This document shows, in pieces, positions 8,570 through 16,931 of a stretch of 40,304 bases of DNA. Source of the DNA: Betaproteobacteria bacterium (GTDB lineage: Bacteria > Pseudomonadota > Gammaproteobacteria > Burkholderiales > Burkholderiaceae). The stretch is from contig RFMZ01000184.1 of the NCBI GenBank assembly GCA_009927445.1, forward strand, positions 1-40,304. The letters run 5' to 3'. The position numbers and the translations under genes are program-made. Within the stretch, counting starts at the first letter, position 1; each line of letters starts with the position of its first letter. A model generated the notes under the pieces. That model was given only the letters and a program-made list of their open reading frames with translations, was not told where the DNA came from and ran no database searches.

Positions 8570-10194
8570 TCCAACCTCCCCGAAGGTAAAATTGCCCAAT
8601 GAATTTTTACTGGTGATGCCCCCTCTTTGGTTGTCCATGCAACTGATTCTTCACCATGATATTCAGACGTTTTTATTAATTTCATAATTTTTTCAACATT
8701 CTCACCCTGCCAGACAAGCCTTCCTGATTCCCCGGTAATTAATAAAATTGCTTGATCCTTATCTGAGGCGCTAATCCAAGGAGACTGTTTATCATCTAAA
8801 TCGATCCAAACCTTCATGTGTAACCCTTGGCTTACTGGGTCATTTGAGATTAGGCAGCCAGCAATCCAACCATCGCCGCCAATGAACTTGAGCGGCTGAC
8901 CTTTTGTGACTTCGGGATTCTCTATCCAACGCTGATATAACTGCCGTGCAACTTCTTGGCATGGATAGTTTGCCCTTGACTGACGACCTACCTGACTTGC
9001 CAATGGGCCCACCACAACACCATATATGAGTGCCACTAAGAAATGAAAAACCACTATTTTTTTGATGATGGATTGCAGATCTATTGGACTTCTCATCCAG
9101 ATCCAAAGCAAGCACCCAATTGGTAAATAAAAGGTTACAGCCCACTTTGCCTCAATTTGTTGGCTTAAACTTAGCCCGATAGCTAAAGAAATAATTGTTG
9201 GCCCAAGTGTCAGTATGACTAAAAAAGCCCGATCATCTGGTCTTAAACTATTCCACCATGTGGGTTGTTCTGCTATGGATGTGTTACTTTCTCTGCGTCT
9301 TAAAGATTTTTTACTAACGTAAAGGATTAAACAAATAGCTAAGATAACTGGCGCAATTCGGTAAAACTGTGTGGCCAAAAAGCCCATCAATAATTCTTTT
9401 ATTAAATCAGTATATTTACCCGTATGCGCCATCGAATGACTTACATAGAAAAGTGGGCCCTGTTGGAGTTTGGTTTGGCCAAGCACCCATAACAAATGTG
9501 GTGAAATAGTCAGCAGCATCACTACAAGTGCTACTAAAACTCCTCCCCAGGCGTACTTACTTTGCCACCGACCAGCCCATAAAAAATGCAAACCTAAAAC
9601 AGCAATTTGCACTAACACACTATATTTTGTCAAAAATGCTAATCCGGCAAAAAGCCCTAAGAGAGCCCAGTAACTCCAACTGATAGAAAACTTGTTCACT
9701 CTTTCTACTAACCATGCTTGGTAATAAAACAAGAACATGGCCGCAATCGACCATAACTGCATACTGTTGTGGTTATAGTCACCACCCCGTACTGTGTAAT
9801 AAGCAATCGTTGAAGTACACAAGATTGCTAAAAACGGTGCATTGATTGGAACTTGGTGTCTTGCTTGTTCTACAACCTGTTTCAATAAGAGATAAATAAT
9901 AATCTGAGTAAAAACCACACTTAAATATCCCAAAGCGTAGGTCAGCCAAATCGCCTTACCCAAAACGATCGTAAGTGGATACAAAACCCAAGTCGGCAAT
10001 GGCGGATGCTTTTGATAGCCCCACTCAAAAGAGGACGCCCAGACCAACTCCTCCATATTGTCCCAAGATGGGGCGCTCCGAAAGACGATTTGCGAGACGT
10101 ACCAAATCAGCCCTAAAGCCAAGCAAATAACCCAAACGTGTAGGATGGGAATCGGATGTTTATTTGGCTCGATAGCCAACCCTCTCTCTTTCAA
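8566..10194 (-). CDS. ArnT-like (PMT_2, GT39/GT83) lipid-linked sugar transferase
   Basis: Polytopic inner-membrane glycosyltransferase that should move a sugar from undecaprenyl phosphate to an acceptor outside the membrane, probably lipid A. The product is about 540 residues with roughly 11-13 hydrophobic segments. The first periplasmic loop has the acidic motif SWDNMEELVW (D45, E48, E49) followed by YQKHPPLPTW, typical of the PMT_2/ArnT fold, and the C-terminal 120 residues form a soluble domain. The start is uncertain: TTG at 10194 follows a stop codon, and TTG at 10179 is also possible. A perfect TATAAT (10213-10218) lies just upstream. It diverges by 46 bp from the GT2-GtrA-deacetylase genes; Bordetella LgmB and Francisella FlmK are the closest functional models I know. 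Confidence 0.85.
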   Translation of the reverse strand: MKERGLAIEPNKHPIPILHVWVICLALGLIWYVSQIVFRSAPSWDNMEELVWASSFEWGYQKHPPLPTWVLYPLTIVLGKAIWLTYALGYLSVVFTQIIIYLLLKQVVEQARHQVPINAPFLAILCTSTIAYYTVRGGDYNHNSMQLWSIAAMFLFYYQAWLVERVNKFSISWSYWALLGLFAGLAFLTKYSVLVQIAVLGLHFLWAGRWQSKYAWGGVLVALVVMLLTISPHLLWVLGQTKLQQGPLFYVSHSMAHTGKYTDLIKELLMGFLATQFYRIAPVILAICLILYVSKKSLRRRESNTSIAEQPTWWNSLRPDDRAFLVILTLGPTIISLAIGLSLSQQIEAKWAVTFYLPIGCLLWIWMRSPIDLQSIIKKIVVFHFLVALIYGVVVGPLASQVGRQSRANYPCQEVARQLYQRWIENPEVTKGQPLKFIGGDGWIAGCLISNDPVSQGLHMKVWIDLDDKQSPWISASDKDQAILLITGESGRLVWQGENVEKIMKLIKTSEYHGEESVAWTTKEGASPVKIHWAILPSGRLE

Positions 10195-10212
10195 TCAATA
10201 AACTATTTTTAA

Positions 10213-10218
10213 ATTATA
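10213..10218 (-). promoter_or_regulatory. Probable -10 box for the ArnT-like gene
   Basis: On the minus strand the 46-bp divergent gap contains a perfect TATAAT. No good -35 hexamer is seen 16-18 bases upstream, so this is either a weak or an activator-dependent promoter. It would give a very short leader before either TTG start. It is the best candidate for transcribing the ArnT-like, fmt, rsmB, DUF4390, ntrY, ntrX operon. Confidence 0.45.
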
Positions 10219-10240
10219 GATTTACCATTACACTTTCACT

Positions 10241-11203
10241 ATGCCCGACTCTTCTCAATCTCATCAGACTTTTATCTTAAGCATTGTTGTTCCAGCTTAT
10301 AACGAGTCAAGTATTTTAAGAGAGTTTATCCATGCACTCAAAATAGCTCTCGTTCATATTACTCCACGCTTTGAAATTTTAATCATTAATGATGGTAGTA
10401 AGGATCATACTGGAGATGTTGCCGAACAACTTACTCTAGAGGGAGATATTCGATATATTGAACTCTCCCGAAATTTTGGTAAAGAGGCGGCTCTATCAGC
10501 AGGAATTGATCTGGCTCGGGGTGATGCGGTCCTTCTGATCGATTGTGATTTTCAACATCCATTAGATAAGTTGCAAGAAATGGCCTCCCTTTGGCATTCT
10601 GGCTACGACATGATTTATGGCGTAATAGTCAATCGTTCACAAGAAAGCTTATTTAAACGACTTGGTACAAAATTTTTCTACGCACTCTTGAGTAAAGGCT
10701 CTGATATACCAATCCCACAAAATGCTGGCGACTTTCGTTGGCTCGATCGCAAAGTCGTTGATGCACTTAAAGCCCTGCCAGAACGTAATCGATTTATGAA
10801 GGGTTTATATGCTTGGGTTGGTTACAAGACCATTGCGATTCCCTTTACACCGGCCACCCGTCTTGGTGGACTTTCTAGCTTTCGGGCAACTGGGTTAATT
10901 ACTCTAGCGTTATCTGGACTCACTTCATTTAGTACTTTACCTCTGCGCTTATGGACCTATCTTGGTGGACTTATTTCTCTTGTGGCGATTTCCTATGGTA
11001 TTTTTGTTACCATAGAAACGCTTTTATTTGGCAACTCCGTTGGAGGTTGGCCAACAATAACCGTGGCTTTAATGTTGTTTTCTGGTGTTCAACTTTTATC
11101 CATTGGTATTTTAGGGGAATATATCGGCCGGATTTTTGATGAGGTAAAGCAACGGCCCCTATATCTTATCGCCCGCGATCATGATACGACCAAGCTGGAT
11201 TAG
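10241..11203 (+). CDS. GT2 polyprenyl-phosphate glycosyltransferase (ArnC/GtrB/LgmA-like)
   Basis: Predicted to load a sugar, probably from a UDP-sugar, onto undecaprenyl phosphate at the cytoplasmic face of the inner membrane. The 320 residues have a GT-A catalytic domain with VVPAYNES, NDGSKD (D51) and the metal-binding DCDFQHP (DxDxQ at 101-105), followed by NRFMKGLYAWVGY, a hallmark of the dolichol/undecaprenyl-phosphate class. Two C-terminal transmembrane segments (about 232-256 and 268-292) anchor it. It overlaps the next gene (GtrA-like) by 23 bp. In Bordetella LgmA and Francisella FlmF2, enzymes of this kind start lipid A aminosugar addition; that role is inferred here from the neighbours. 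Confidence 0.9.
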   Translation: MPDSSQSHQTFILSIVVPAYNESSILREFIHALKIALVHITPRFEILIINDGSKDHTGDVAEQLTLEGDIRYIELSRNFGKEAALSAGIDLARGDAVLLIDCDFQHPLDKLQEMASLWHSGYDMIYGVIVNRSQESLFKRLGTKFFYALLSKGSDIPIPQNAGDFRWLDRKVVDALKALPERNRFMKGLYAWVGYKTIAIPFTPATRLGGLSSFRATGLITLALSGLTSFSTLPLRLWTYLGGLISLVAISYGIFVTIETLLFGNSVGGWPTITVALMLFSGVQLLSIGILGEYIGRIFDEVKQRPLYLIARDHDTTKLD

Positions 11204-11576
11204 TCCACGTATTGGGCAATTTATCTTAGTTGGTGGCACTGCTGCTAGCATTCATCTTGGGGTAGTCGTCTACCTAGTTGAGTTATATTCTGTTAGCCCA
11301 CTTCAAGCCAACTTGCTGGGTTTTTTTGTTTCTTTTTGTTTTAGTTTTTTAGGTCAACGATTTTTGACATTTCGTGATAGCAACAAAAGCCTACGAGCCT
11401 CTATACCGCGTTATTTGATTGTTGCTTCTAGCGCATTTGCTCTCAATGAAACTCTTTTTGCAATCACGTTACACTACTTGATGATTCCCTATTACTTGGC
11501 CCTAGGTGTCGTGGTTCTTTTAGTCGCAGTGGCAACCTATTTTGCCTGTAAATACTGGGCCTTTGCCAACGTATGA
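11181..11576 (+). CDS. GtrA-family membrane protein (candidate lipid-sugar flippase)
   Basis: Small integral membrane protein of 131 residues with four predicted transmembrane helices (about 13-35, 40-60, 74-96 and 101-124). The short arginine-containing loop with GQRFLTFR and the C-terminal KYWAF are typical of the GtrA family, which is thought to help flip undecaprenyl-phosphate-linked sugars across the inner membrane. It overlaps both neighbours (23 bp with the GT2 gene and an ATGA junction with the deacetylase gene), which means one transcriptional and translational unit. A flippase role between the cytosolic GT2 step and the periplasmic ArnT-like step is an inference from family and context. 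Confidence 0.87.
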   Translation: MIRPSWISPRIGQFILVGGTAASIHLGVVVYLVELYSVSPLQANLLGFFVSFCFSFLGQRFLTFRDSNKSLRASIPRYLIVASSAFALNETLFAITLHYLMIPYYLALGVVVLLVAVATYFACKYWAFANV

Positions 11577-12385
11577 AAACTCTGCTTCTTTGTGCTGATG
11601 ATTTAGGTCAAAATCCTGCCATCGATGAGGCCTGCCTCCACCTATTTGAACTTGGCCGACTCAGTGCTGCAAGTGTCCTCTCGGAAGCGCCCCATGCTGC
11701 AACTCACCAGCAAGCCCTCAGACAAGCGAATGATAAAGGCCTCCAACTGGGCCTCCACTTTAATTTAACCCTACCATTTCAGCACTTACAACCCAAAAAA
11801 AATCTAGCAACTTGGATCATTCAAAGTCAACTCCAGCTCGTTGATACCGTTTTTATTAAAAAGAGCCTGTTATATCAGCTACAACTTTTCGAAGATTTGT
11901 TTTTACGACCGCCCAATTTTATAGATGGCCATCAGCATGTTCACCAATTTAAGCAAATTCGTGATGTCCTGATCCAAACTCTGCGCGAACGTTATCCAAG
12001 CCATCAATTGCCGTGGTTACGATCGACCGCTTTATCACCCAAAAAAAAACGGCCTCCACATTACCTTAAATGTTTGGTATTAGAAATACTTGGTGGGAAA
12101 AAATTTGTACCGCTATTAAAAAAACAGGGGTTTTCATGTAATCCAGACTTTTTAGGTGTTTATGATTTTCGGGTTGCCTCCGAAAATGCCTACCGCGCGT
12201 TAATGGTGCAGTGGCTGTCTGTCGCAGAAAATCAAGCATTAATGATGTGCCATCCAGCAAGTGTTATGTTTGACGACGACCCTCACGGCTCTTGTCGAGT
12301 GTTTGAGTATCTGTATTTCAAGTCTGAGTCTTTTTTAGAGGATCTGCATCATAACAAGATCCAACTAGCTAAATCATTCCTGTAA
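11573..12385 (+). CDS. ChbG/HpnK/NaxD-type carbohydrate deacetylase
   Basis: YdjC-fold, metal-dependent deacetylase of 270 residues. Diagnostic motifs are CADDLG near the N-terminus (metal-binding aspartates), GLHFNLT (about 59-65) and DGHQHVH (about 118-124), with a late CHPA that fits the conserved C-terminal histidine motif. Family members deacetylate N-acetylated sugars; Francisella NaxD acts on undecaprenyl-phosphate-GalNAc and Bordetella has a homologue in its glucosamine-lipid A locus. Its ATG overlaps the stop of the GtrA-like gene, so it very probably works in the same pathway, removing the acetyl group before the ArnT-like transfer. Its 3' end overlaps the convergent def gene by 12 bp. 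The exact sugar cannot be told. Confidence 0.88.
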   Translation: MKTLLLCADDLGQNPAIDEACLHLFELGRLSAASVLSEAPHAATHQQALRQANDKGLQLGLHFNLTLPFQHLQPKKNLATWIIQSQLQLVDTVFIKKSLLYQLQLFEDLFLRPPNFIDGHQHVHQFKQIRDVLIQTLRERYPSHQLPWLRSTALSPKKKRPPHYLKCLVLEILGGKKFVPLLKKQGFSCNPDFLGVYDFRVASENAYRALMVQWLSVAENQALMMCHPASVMFDDDPHGSCRVFEYLYFKSESFLEDLHHNKIQLAKSFL

Positions 12386-12883
12386 ACTGCGCTCTCTTTT
12401 CTTCATCTTACCCTTGATCCGAAGTCTTTTTAACGGCGAAAGATACTCTACAAAAACTTTGCCTAATAAGTGATCCATCTCATGCTGCAGACAAACGGCG
12501 AGTAAACCATCTCCTTCTACTTCAAAAGACCTGCCAAATTGATCATGGGCTTTCACTTGAACTCTGTCTGGCCGCTCTACCTCGTCAAAAAAATCTGGCA
12601 CGGAAAGACAACCCTCCTTCCAAAGCTTTTTTTCCTCACTGACCCACAACAATTCTGGATTAATAAAAACTAACAACTCATTTCTAGCATCCGATACATC
12701 CATCACAATAATTCTTAAATGAATATCAACTTGGGTCGCTGCCAAACCAACCCCTGGGGCCTCGTACATTGTCTGAGCCATATCCGCTACAGTTACTTGT
12801 AAACTGTCATCAAAATGAACAACTGGCTTAGCAATTACGCGAAGACGTGGGTCTGGGTAACAAAGTATCGGTAATATCGCCAT
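12374..12883 (-). CDS. def: Peptide deformylase
   Basis: Removes the N-formyl group from nascent proteins, the counterpart of Fmt. The 169 residues show all three metal and active-site motifs: GVGLAATQ (44-51), EGCLSVP (90-96, metal ligand C92) and HEMDH (134-138, two His ligands and the catalytic Glu). Length is normal. In many bacteria def and fmt are adjacent; here they are separated by the ArnT-like gene and the GT2-GtrA-deacetylase genes, which suggests those were inserted between them. Its end overlaps the convergent deacetylase gene by 12 bp without room for a terminator. Confidence 0.97.
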   Translation of the reverse strand: MAILPILCYPDPRLRVIAKPVVHFDDSLQVTVADMAQTMYEAPGVGLAATQVDIHLRIIVMDVSDARNELLVFINPELLWVSEEKKLWKEGCLSVPDFFDEVERPDRVQVKAHDQFGRSFEVEGDGLLAVCLQHEMDHLLGKVFVEYLSPLKRLRIKGKMKKRERSLQE

Positions 12884-13157
12884 ATAAAGAATGTGTTGAA
12901 TGATTGTGTATGCTATATTTTAATACGACCTAAACGGTTTTTTTGATTACTCGTCGCCACTTTTACGAATGAGTTTTTCATTTAGGTTGGGTTTTTATTC
13001 TTTTTAACCGTACCCGTGTAAAATTAATTATCTATATTTATCAATTACTTAAGTATATATTTAATGTTTCTTTCTGAATCTTGTTAGAAAAATATACACT
13101 TTTTTGATTTCTTCGGGTAATAATAAAAAAGGAAATTAATGTTGAAGGTTAAAAATA
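12884..13157. other. AT-rich divergent intergenic region def/topB
   Basis: This 274-bp gap separates the divergent def and topB genes. It is strongly AT-rich and should carry both promoters. I could not pick out a convincing -35/-10 pair, a tRNA or a small gene. In related genomes dprA or other genes often lie between def and the topoisomerase gene; none is present here. Confidence 0.5.
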
Positions 13158-15812
13158 GTGCCCAAAAAATCAAGCGCCAAAGTTACAGATCTAGGTTCTT
13201 CTAAAACCCTAATTATTGCTGAAAAACCATCGGTTGCCGCTGATATTGCGCGCGCTCTTGGGGGTTTTACGAAGCACGAGGATTACTTTGAAAGATCCGA
13301 CTTTATTATTTCTTCAGCTGTCGGGCACTTATTAGAAATCATGGCTCCGGAAGAGTTTGAGGTCAAACGGGGAAAATGGTCTTTTAACAATTTACCCGTA
13401 ATTCCACCTAGATTTGAATTAAGACCGATTGTAAAAACTGAATCTCGTCTAAAAGCTCTACAAAAACTGATTAAAAGAAAAGATGTGACGCAGCTGGTTA
13501 ATGCATGTGATGCTGGCCGAGAGGGTGAGCTGATCTTCCGTCTTATTGCCCAACAAACCAAAGCTTCGCAACCGGTAAAACGCCTATGGTTGCAATCGAT
13601 GACAGCGAATGCTATCCGAGATGGCTTTTCGCATCTTCGTAGTGATGAGGAAATGATGCCGCTCTCCGATGCGGCCAGATGTAGATCCGAGGCCGATTGG
13701 CTAGTGGGCATCAATGGCACTCGGGCGATGACGGCTTTTAATAGTCGGAGTGGAGGTTTTTTCTTAACGACCGTTGGGCGAGTCCAAACCCCAACATTAT
13801 CCATTGTAGTTGTTCGTGAAGAGGGTATTCGGCAATTTATCTCCCGAAATTACTGGGAAGTAAGGGCGCAGTTTATCGCTGCAGCAGGGGTTTATGAGGG
13901 GCGCTGGTTTGACCCAACATTTAAAAGACCGTCAAAAGCTGATACGCTAGATCCGGAACTAAAAGAATCTAGATTATGGAGTGAGGCAGAAGCTAAAAGT
14001 ATTATTTTGGCCTGTAATGGAAGACCAGGCAGTGTTCAAGAGGAGTCTAAACCGTCCTCACAACAGGCCCCCCACCTTTTTGACCTTACTAGTTTACAGC
14101 GGGAAGCAAATGCACGCTTTGGCTTTTCGGCCAAGAATACCCTTGGTTTTGCACAGGCTCTTTATGAGCGCCACAAACTTCTAACCTACCCAAGAACTGA
14201 CTCTAGGGCACTACCAGAAGACTATGTTGACACAGTCAAAGAAACAATCGCCGCCCTAGGTACTTCTTTTCCGAATTATTCCCAATTTGCCTCCATGATT
14301 GCTAAAAATCAATGGGTTAAGCTCAATAAGAAAATTTTTGATAATTCCAAAATATCGGATCACTTTGCAATTATTCCAACACTGCAAGACTCTGCTAAAG
14401 CTCTTTCCGAACCCGAACAAAAACTTTACGACCTTGTAGTTCGAAGATTTTTAGCTGTATTTTTTCCTGCAGCTGAATTTTTAAATACCACTCGAATTAC
14501 TACAGTAAGTGGTCATTTGTTCAAAACAGAAGGCAAGGTTTTGGTCAAGCCAGGTTGGCTGACAGTCTACGGCAAAACCAATCAAGATGATCAAGAACTA
14601 GTAGCCGTTGCGCCTAATGAATCCGTTCAAACAGAATCCATTTCAGCTGTTCCTCTGAAAACAAAGCCATCCGCTCGGTTCACTGAAGCAACCCTGTTAT
14701 CAGCCATGGAGGGAGCAGGCAAACTTGTAGAGGATGATGAGTTTCGTGAGGCTATGGCCGCAAAGGGACTTGGTACGCCAGCCACCCGAGCAGCGATTAT
14801 TGAGGGTCTTTTAGCCGAACGCTATATGGTTCGTGAGGCAAGGGAGTTAATTCCTACAGCCAAAGCTTTTCAACTGATGACTTTACTTCGCGGACTGGGC
14901 ATAGAGGAACTAACCCAACCATCTCTAACCGGAGGTTGGGAACATCAACTCTCCCAAATGGAAAAAGGCTTAATTCCACGAGCGACTTTTATGCAAGAAA
15001 TCGCCCAAATGACGCAGCGAATTGTCAAACGGGCCAAAGAGTTTGATAGCGATACAATTCCTGGCGACTATATTACTTTGAAAACGCCTTGCCCAAATTG
15101 CCAAGGTCCTGTTAAAGAGAACTATCGTCGTTTCTCCTGTGAACAGTGTGGCTTTTCTATCAGCAAAATACCCGGTGGAAAAACCCTCGAATATGAAGAA
15201 GCTGAAGAGTTGTTACGCGAGAAAAAAATTGGGCCCCTGCAGGGCTTTAGAAGCAAAATGGGCCGACCATTTGCGGCCATCATTAAATTGAACTCTATTG
15301 CGTTGGATGACAAAGACTATCCCAATGCTGGCTATAAACTAGAGTTTGACTTTGGTAACTCGGCAGAAAATGATCTACAACCAGTTGACTTTACTGGACT
15401 AAAAGCGCTTGGGCCCTGCCCAAAATGTTCGGGTGCCGTATATGAGCATGGCATGAACTATATCTGTGAGAGATCCGCTGGCCCAGAAAAATCGTGTGAT
15501 TTTTTTACCGGAAAGGTCATTCTTCAACAAGAAGTTAGTGAAGAGCAAGTAGAAAAATTACTCGCAACGGGCAAAACGGACCTACTAACGAATTTTAAAT
15601 CCTCTCGGACTGGCAGAATGTTTAAGGCCTATCTGGTTCGTCAAGAAACCGGTAAGATTGGCTTTGAGTTTGAGGTACGGGTAGCCAAAGCACCTGCCAA
15701 AAAACGTGCAGGGGAAACAGAAGAGGCGAGTTCCGACTCTAGCTCAGGCGATGCACCTGCTAAAAAACCCGTGCGTAAACGAACCTCATCTGCCAAAAAA
15801 GCAGCCACATAA
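13158..15812 (+). CDS. topB: DNA topoisomerase III
   Basis: Type IA topoisomerase that relaxes and decatenates DNA through a 5'-phosphotyrosine. The 884 residues begin with the Toprim domain (IIAEKPSVAADIA, E22; NACDAGREGE, 115-124). The active tyrosine is Y344 in LTYPRTDSR, and GLGTPATRAAIIE follows in the core. Two C-terminal zinc-ribbon-like segments (CPNC...CEQC, then CPKC...C) and a repeat-like domain precede a basic tail rich in AKK. The start is GTG at 13158 with GAAGG upstream. It is TopB-like (the AEKPSVA start) and longer than E. coli TopB (about 650), as is usual for this betaproteobacterial type. Its last 172 bp are also coding on the other strand. Confidence 0.95.
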   Translation: MPKKSSAKVTDLGSSKTLIIAEKPSVAADIARALGGFTKHEDYFERSDFIISSAVGHLLEIMAPEEFEVKRGKWSFNNLPVIPPRFELRPIVKTESRLKALQKLIKRKDVTQLVNACDAGREGELIFRLIAQQTKASQPVKRLWLQSMTANAIRDGFSHLRSDEEMMPLSDAARCRSEADWLVGINGTRAMTAFNSRSGGFFLTTVGRVQTPTLSIVVVREEGIRQFISRNYWEVRAQFIAAAGVYEGRWFDPTFKRPSKADTLDPELKESRLWSEAEAKSIILACNGRPGSVQEESKPSSQQAPHLFDLTSLQREANARFGFSAKNTLGFAQALYERHKLLTYPRTDSRALPEDYVDTVKETIAALGTSFPNYSQFASMIAKNQWVKLNKKIFDNSKISDHFAIIPTLQDSAKALSEPEQKLYDLVVRRFLAVFFPAAEFLNTTRITTVSGHLFKTEGKVLVKPGWLTVYGKTNQDDQELVAVAPNESVQTESISAVPLKTKPSARFTEATLLSAMEGAGKLVEDDEFREAMAAKGLGTPATRAAIIEGLLAERYMVREARELIPTAKAFQLMTLLRGLGIEELTQPSLTGGWEHQLSQMEKGLIPRATFMQEIAQMTQRIVKRAKEFDSDTIPGDYITLKTPCPNCQGPVKENYRRFSCEQCGFSISKIPGGKTLEYEEAEELLREKKIGPLQGFRSKMGRPFAAIIKLNSIALDDKDYPNAGYKLEFDFGNSAENDLQPVDFTGLKALGPCPKCSGAVYEHGMNYICERSAGPEKSCDFFTGKVILQQEVSEEQVEKLLATGKTDLLTNFKSSRTGRMFKAYLVRQETGKIGFEFEVRVAKAPAKKRAGETEEASSDSSSGDAPAKKPVRKRTSSAKKAAT

Positions 15813-16861
15813 GCAAAAATCAAGCGTGAGCCCAGAGCACTCCAGATTACACCTCTGGAGCCGTACCCCGTTGCAATGAATAAACCATCTTCATTGAGAA
15901 TGGGACCTATAAGTGGCAGTCGATCCTTAGATGCTGATCGCACGCCTACAAATGACTCATAAGAACTCAACTCCGCTTGGTGGGCAAGATCCACTCCGAT
16001 TAAATCAAGCCCCTTCAGTCGATTACCCTCGTCACTAGACTGCCAGTATCCTGTGTCTCTAGAGTCCTCATCATAGCTTGACCCTATTTCCCAAGTAAAT
16101 TGCTCGGTATTTAAAAGTCTACCCGGCAGACAATAGCCATTTCCTCTTAAGGCCGTTCGGGGCAATTTGGGGGCAATATAGCTATCTTTTTGTATTAAAA
16201 ACCGGGATAGTTGTCCGCGTACCGCCCTCATTGGGAGACTAATACCAATACTACCCAGCAAGCTTTGGACTCCTAAGCCATTTGCCAGGATTAATATTGG
16301 CGCTTGTGTAATAACTTCGCGCCTTGCGTTTAGAACCTGCCACTGGCCTTTACTTTGCAAAATGGCCCCGACCTTTTGGTCCCAAAGACAGTGCTCCGTT
16401 GGAAGTTGGCTAAGTGCCCGTTTGCAAATGGCCGGCAAGTCATATACCGCACCCTCTTTGAACCAAATTCCAGGTCGATGTATCCCAGTTAGACCTTCCG
16501 CCTCATGATAGTCGAATGAAATAGCTTCTCTTGGAGTTATTCCAATTTTGTCTAATTGCTCCAAAATGTACGCTTCACTACGCCACTCCATATCCGTCAT
16601 TGGCTGAAATACACCCGCATATTTTTGGGCATAGGCCCATTCTTGAAAAGCAAGTCGATTTCCTAATTGTGTAAATTGTTGTAATTTTGTCTTCTTCATT
16701 GCTATTTGAGGATGTGCCATTGCTAAGCGATGACCTGAAGTCTCTTGTGCGGGGCCTGTGCGCTGCTCAATTAGAAGTACCTCTAGGCCTTGATTACATG
16801 CCATTAATTGATGCACAATTGAACAACCAGCAATACCAGCGCCCAATACAAGTATCTTCAT
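15641..16861 (-). CDS. mnmC: Stand-alone MnmC-type FAD-dependent tRNA-modification oxidase
   Basis: FAD enzyme of the DAO fold, resembling the C-terminal half of MnmC that converts cmnm5U to nm5U at the tRNA wobble position. The 406 residues start with the dinucleotide-binding GAGIAGCS and have TSGHRLAMAHP in the place of the MnmC substrate loop, a conserved VGVRSASKDRLPLIGP, GYGSRG near the end, and a final SPARFL as in MnmC proteins. The N-terminal methyltransferase half of bifunctional MnmC is missing and no room exists for it upstream. mnmE and mnmG in this window supply the substrate. Its last 172 bp overlap topB in the opposite direction. Another DAO oxidase role is possible. Confidence 0.75.
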   Translation of the reverse strand: MKILVLGAGIAGCSIVHQLMACNQGLEVLLIEQRTGPAQETSGHRLAMAHPQIAMKKTKLQQFTQLGNRLAFQEWAYAQKYAGVFQPMTDMEWRSEAYILEQLDKIGITPREAISFDYHEAEGLTGIHRPGIWFKEGAVYDLPAICKRALSQLPTEHCLWDQKVGAILQSKGQWQVLNARREVITQAPILILANGLGVQSLLGSIGISLPMRAVRGQLSRFLIQKDSYIAPKLPRTALRGNGYCLPGRLLNTEQFTWEIGSSYDEDSRDTGYWQSSDEGNRLKGLDLIGVDLAHQAELSSYESFVGVRSASKDRLPLIGPILNEDGLFIATGYGSRGVIWSALGSRLIFAYVAAFLADEVRLRTGFLAGASPELESELASSVSPARFLAGALATRTSNSKPILPVS

Positions 16862-16931
16862 CTAGTACCCATCTTTTAAATTGACTTTATAGTGCTTATA
16901 TAATTTTAAATGAGTTCATTCCAATAAGCCC

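Noticed and set aside
13283..13804. 173-codon minus-strand open frame
   Set aside because: Antisense to the Toprim part of topB, no family resemblance.
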